From: Nitrosopumilales archaeon
Lineage (GTDB): Archaea > Thermoproteota > Nitrososphaeria > Nitrososphaerales > Nitrososphaeraceae
Length of the DNA: 7,173 nucleotides
Direction of reading: 5' to 3'
Assembly: GCA_009665115.1 (NCBI GenBank)
Contig: WJXE01000117.1
Span: forward strand, 1 to 7,173
The notes under the pieces are model-generated. The model worked only from the letters and a program-made list of their open reading frames with translations. It had not been told where the DNA came from and searched no databases. Each line of letters starts with the position of its first letter. Within the stretch, counting starts at the first letter, position 1. Below are positions 6,322 to 7,173 of the stretch, piece by piece. Position numbers and translations under genes: made by a program.

Positions 6322-6735
6322 TCAGGCCGCTGCTGTTTTGTCAGTCGTGGTAAAGTTTCCTTTCTCTTTCTTTATCAGCGGAATAACTTTTTCAGTAATA
6401 ATGTTGTCGAAATTTTTTTCTTCTACGTCAAGTGCTATCAGCAGATAGTAGTCCTCATTTATGTGTAGAGTAGCTCTGTTTAGCTTTTCATATTTGCCCA
6501 AAGCGTATACCAGGGGTCCAGTCTTCGGTTCAAATTTTATCCTAGTTTTATGCCTAGTCACGGTTAGATGAGCATATTCTTCATTTTCCTCGTCGGTCAT
6601 GAGAGGATGCAAGCCCTCTCTGTGCTCTGTGTTCAGAAGCACCCCGTATTTGTTAGCAATACCTACCCACCTGATAGACTTATCGAGCTTTAATACTTCT
6701 TTAGTGAATGCATAAAGATGCTCATAGTCTAGCAT
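6322..6735 (-). CDS. DUF6659-like thaumarchaeal protein
   Basis: The 137-residue product resembles the short cytosolic proteins of unknown function abundant in Thaumarchaeota that I know as DUF6659; the assignment is from memory of the pattern. It shows an N-terminal helix, then SIRWVGIANKYGVLLNTEHR (20-39), a GLHPLMTDEE segment (41-50), a basic strand (TRHKTRIKFE, 60-69), YALGKYEKLNRATLHI (77-92) and the alternating strand DYYLLIALDV (95-104) before a last helix (FDNIITEKVIPLIKK). This alternating layout suggests a Roadblock/PAS-like small sensory fold, which is inference. There is no membrane segment and no catalytic motif. The start is ATG at 6735, supported by the TATTTAAG box about 31 nt upstream. 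The low-complexity TTTDKTAAA end is probably disordered. Confidence 0.78.
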   Translation of the reverse strand: MLDYEHLYAFTKEVLKLDKSIRWVGIANKYGVLLNTEHREGLHPLMTDEENEEYAHLTVTRHKTRIKFEPKTGPLVYALGKYEKLNRATLHINEDYYLLIALDVEEKNFDNIITEKVIPLIKKEKGNFTTTDKTAAA

Positions 6736-6759
6736 ACGCCTTAATAAACGGTCGTAAAG

Positions 6760-6837
6760 TTACTTAAATATACTGTTTTCTGAAAAACGACGTAATACGA
6801 TTAAAAAGACTTTGCTCATTGCATCTTGTATAGACAT
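6760..6837 (-). CDS. Doubtful 25-residue ORF upstream of the DUF6659-like gene
   Basis: The frame reads MSIQDAMSKVFLIVLRRF then SENSIFK and stop. An ACTTAAGAA-type box (about 6858-6866) lies about 26 nt before the ATG at 6837, the leaderless spacing seen for other genes here, and the stop at 6762-6760 abuts the TATA box of the next gene. The peptide would be an amphipathic or hydrophobic helix. No homology is known to me and chance is likely. Confidence 0.15.
   Translation of the reverse strand: MSIQDAMSKVFLIVLRRFSENSIFK
6763..6772 (-). promoter_or_regulatory. TATA box of the DUF6659-like gene
   Basis: On the minus strand TATATTTAAG is centred about 31 nt before the ATG at 6735, the best promoter box in this gap and consistent with a leader of only a few bases. 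Confidence 0.55.
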
Positions 6838-6853
6838 AGATGTCTCTACATCT
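6828..6853. promoter_or_regulatory. Overlapping alternative hairpins in a divergent intergenic region
   Basis: AGACAT (6832-6837) pairs with ATGTCT (6840-6845), extended by GTA/TAC after one mismatch. AGATGT (6838-6843) pairs equally well with ACATCT (6848-6853) around CTCT. The two stems share bases and exclude each other. The site lies about 100 bp from one gene start and 125 bp from the other, so it could be a dyad operator or a switching RNA element. Confidence 0.3.
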
Positions 6854-6944
6854 GTCGTTCTTAAGTGCTTTAGCTACAAGCCAGGTTTACTGCGAATGTT
6901 CTAGTACTAATTAGAATCCCGATTCACTCTAAAGAAAAATACAA

Positions 6945-6955
6945 AATATTAAAAA
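6945..6955 (+). promoter_or_regulatory. TATA box of the four-cysteine small gene
   Basis: AATATTAAAAA is centred 27 nt before the ATG at 6977, matching leaderless archaeal spacing. It is the strongest support for the short gene downstream. Confidence 0.5.
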
Positions 6956-6976
6956 TCCATTTTGTACAATATTAGT

Positions 6977-7102
6977 ATGATGCAAGTCTGCGTAATGTGC
7001 AACCATCCATACGATCGGCAAACACTAACATTGGAGCAGAAACTAGTTGAGGATAATGACTTTTGTACGAGATGTTGGACTGAACTTATGGAAGCTGAAT
7101 AG
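6977..7102 (+). CDS. Small four-cysteine zinc-ribbon-like protein (41 aa)
   Basis: The product begins MMQVCVMCNHPYDRQTLTLE and continues QKLVEDNDFCTRCWTELMEAE. Cys5-x2-Cys8 and Cys30-x2-Cys33 are two knuckles 21 residues apart, the spacing of a minimal zinc ribbon, with a hydrophilic helix between them. Two ATG codons in a row open the frame, and a TATA box lies 27 nt upstream of the first. Nothing else in the protein points to a function; zinc-dependent binding to nucleic acid or a protein partner is a guess. The stop codon falls in an 8-bp tandem repeat. The gene is divergent from the DUF6659-like gene across a 240-bp gap. Confidence 0.65.
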   Translation: MMQVCVMCNHPYDRQTLTLEQKLVEDNDFCTRCWTELMEAE

Positions 7103-7119
7103 TTGAATAGCTGAATAAC
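7096..7119 (+). repeat. Three 8-bp tandem units of TGAATARY type
   Basis: The units are TGAATAGT, TGAATAGC and TGAATAAC. Because the period is eight, the stops TAG (7100), TAG (7108) and TAA (7116) fall in three different frames; the first ends the small four-cysteine gene. Confidence 0.7.
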
Positions 7120-7132
7120 CTGACAGAAACCA

Positions 7133-7163
7133 TACGTTGATCAGAGAGGACACTATGTTGATC
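7133..7163 (+). repeat. Direct repeat TAYGTTGATC, 21 bp apart
   Basis: TACGTTGATC (7133-7142) and TATGTTGATC (7154-7163) match at 9 of 10 positions and are 21 bp apart, two helical turns. The second copy covers the possible start codon at 7155. An operator is possible; the window ends too soon to judge. Confidence 0.3.
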
Positions 7164-7173
7164 GTAACTAAGC
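7155..7173 (+). CDS. Possible 5' end of a further gene, cut by the window
   Basis: ATG at 7155 opens MLIVTK before the window ends. GAGAGGA (7144-7150) sits at Shine-Dalgarno distance, unlike the leaderless pattern of the other genes, which would fit a second gene of an operon with the small four-cysteine gene. Six codons are far too few to confirm. Confidence 0.2.

Noticed and set aside
6167..6448. Plus-strand open frame opposite the small zinc-finger and DUF6659-like genes
   Set aside because: It is antisense to two better supported genes, and its Ser/Phe-rich translation looks like a shadow.
1..7173. Insertion sequence, integrase, att site or CRISPR array
   Set aside because: No transposase or integrase motif, no terminal inverted repeats with target duplications and no regularly spaced repeats with spacers are visible.

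Overview
The window looks like chromosomal DNA of an ammonia-oxidising archaeon (Thaumarchaeota/Nitrososphaerota, probably a Nitrososphaera-like lineage). The evidence is an archaeal Stt3/AglB oligosaccharyltransferase, a deoxyhypusine synthase beside a diverged paralog, several very small zinc-finger proteins and an ArsR-like winged-helix protein. TATA-like boxes also lie about 24-40 nt before the start codons, with almost no Shine-Dalgarno sites, which is typical of leaderless or short-leader archaeal transcripts. I see no mobile element, CRISPR array, tRNA or rRNA.

Layout. 1-161: a TATA box, a candidate 21-residue Lys/Ala-rich basic peptide, and directly after it three back-to-back perfect hairpins followed by a pyrimidine tract. 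162-366: no recognisable feature. 367-2696: an aglB gene broken near 1240 by a frame change that coincides with apparent loss of a membrane segment; both halves keep family motifs, and the C-terminal tail is rich in N-glycosylation sequons. 2697-2856: a convergent intergenic region dense in inverted repeats. 2857-3840 (minus) and 3907-5019 (plus): canonical deoxyhypusine synthase and a diverged paralog, head to head over a shared promoter region. 5020-5815: mostly non-coding, interrupted by a minus-strand C2H2 zinc-finger gene and a doubtful 36-residue ORF. 5816-6109: winged-helix protein. 6132-6257 (minus): second tiny C2H2 protein. 6322-6735 (minus): a protein resembling the thaumarchaeal DUF6659 group. 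6977-7102 (plus): a 41-residue four-cysteine protein, followed by an 8-bp tandem repeat. 7155-7173: possible start of another gene.

How the genes relate. AglB would transfer lipid-linked glycan to Asn-X-Ser/Thr on exported proteins; as read here it cannot be made as one chain. Deoxyhypusine synthase starts the hypusine modification of translation factor aIF5A. Its paralog keeps the active-site lysine but has lost the histidine of the KHH motif, so it may handle a different polyamine acceptor. The right third is a set of small, separately promoted regulatory-type genes. Nothing ties all blocks into one pathway, and I do not see a convincing new multi-gene system. The most notable items are the broken aglB, the divergent DHS pair, and the mini-gene with its hairpin array.
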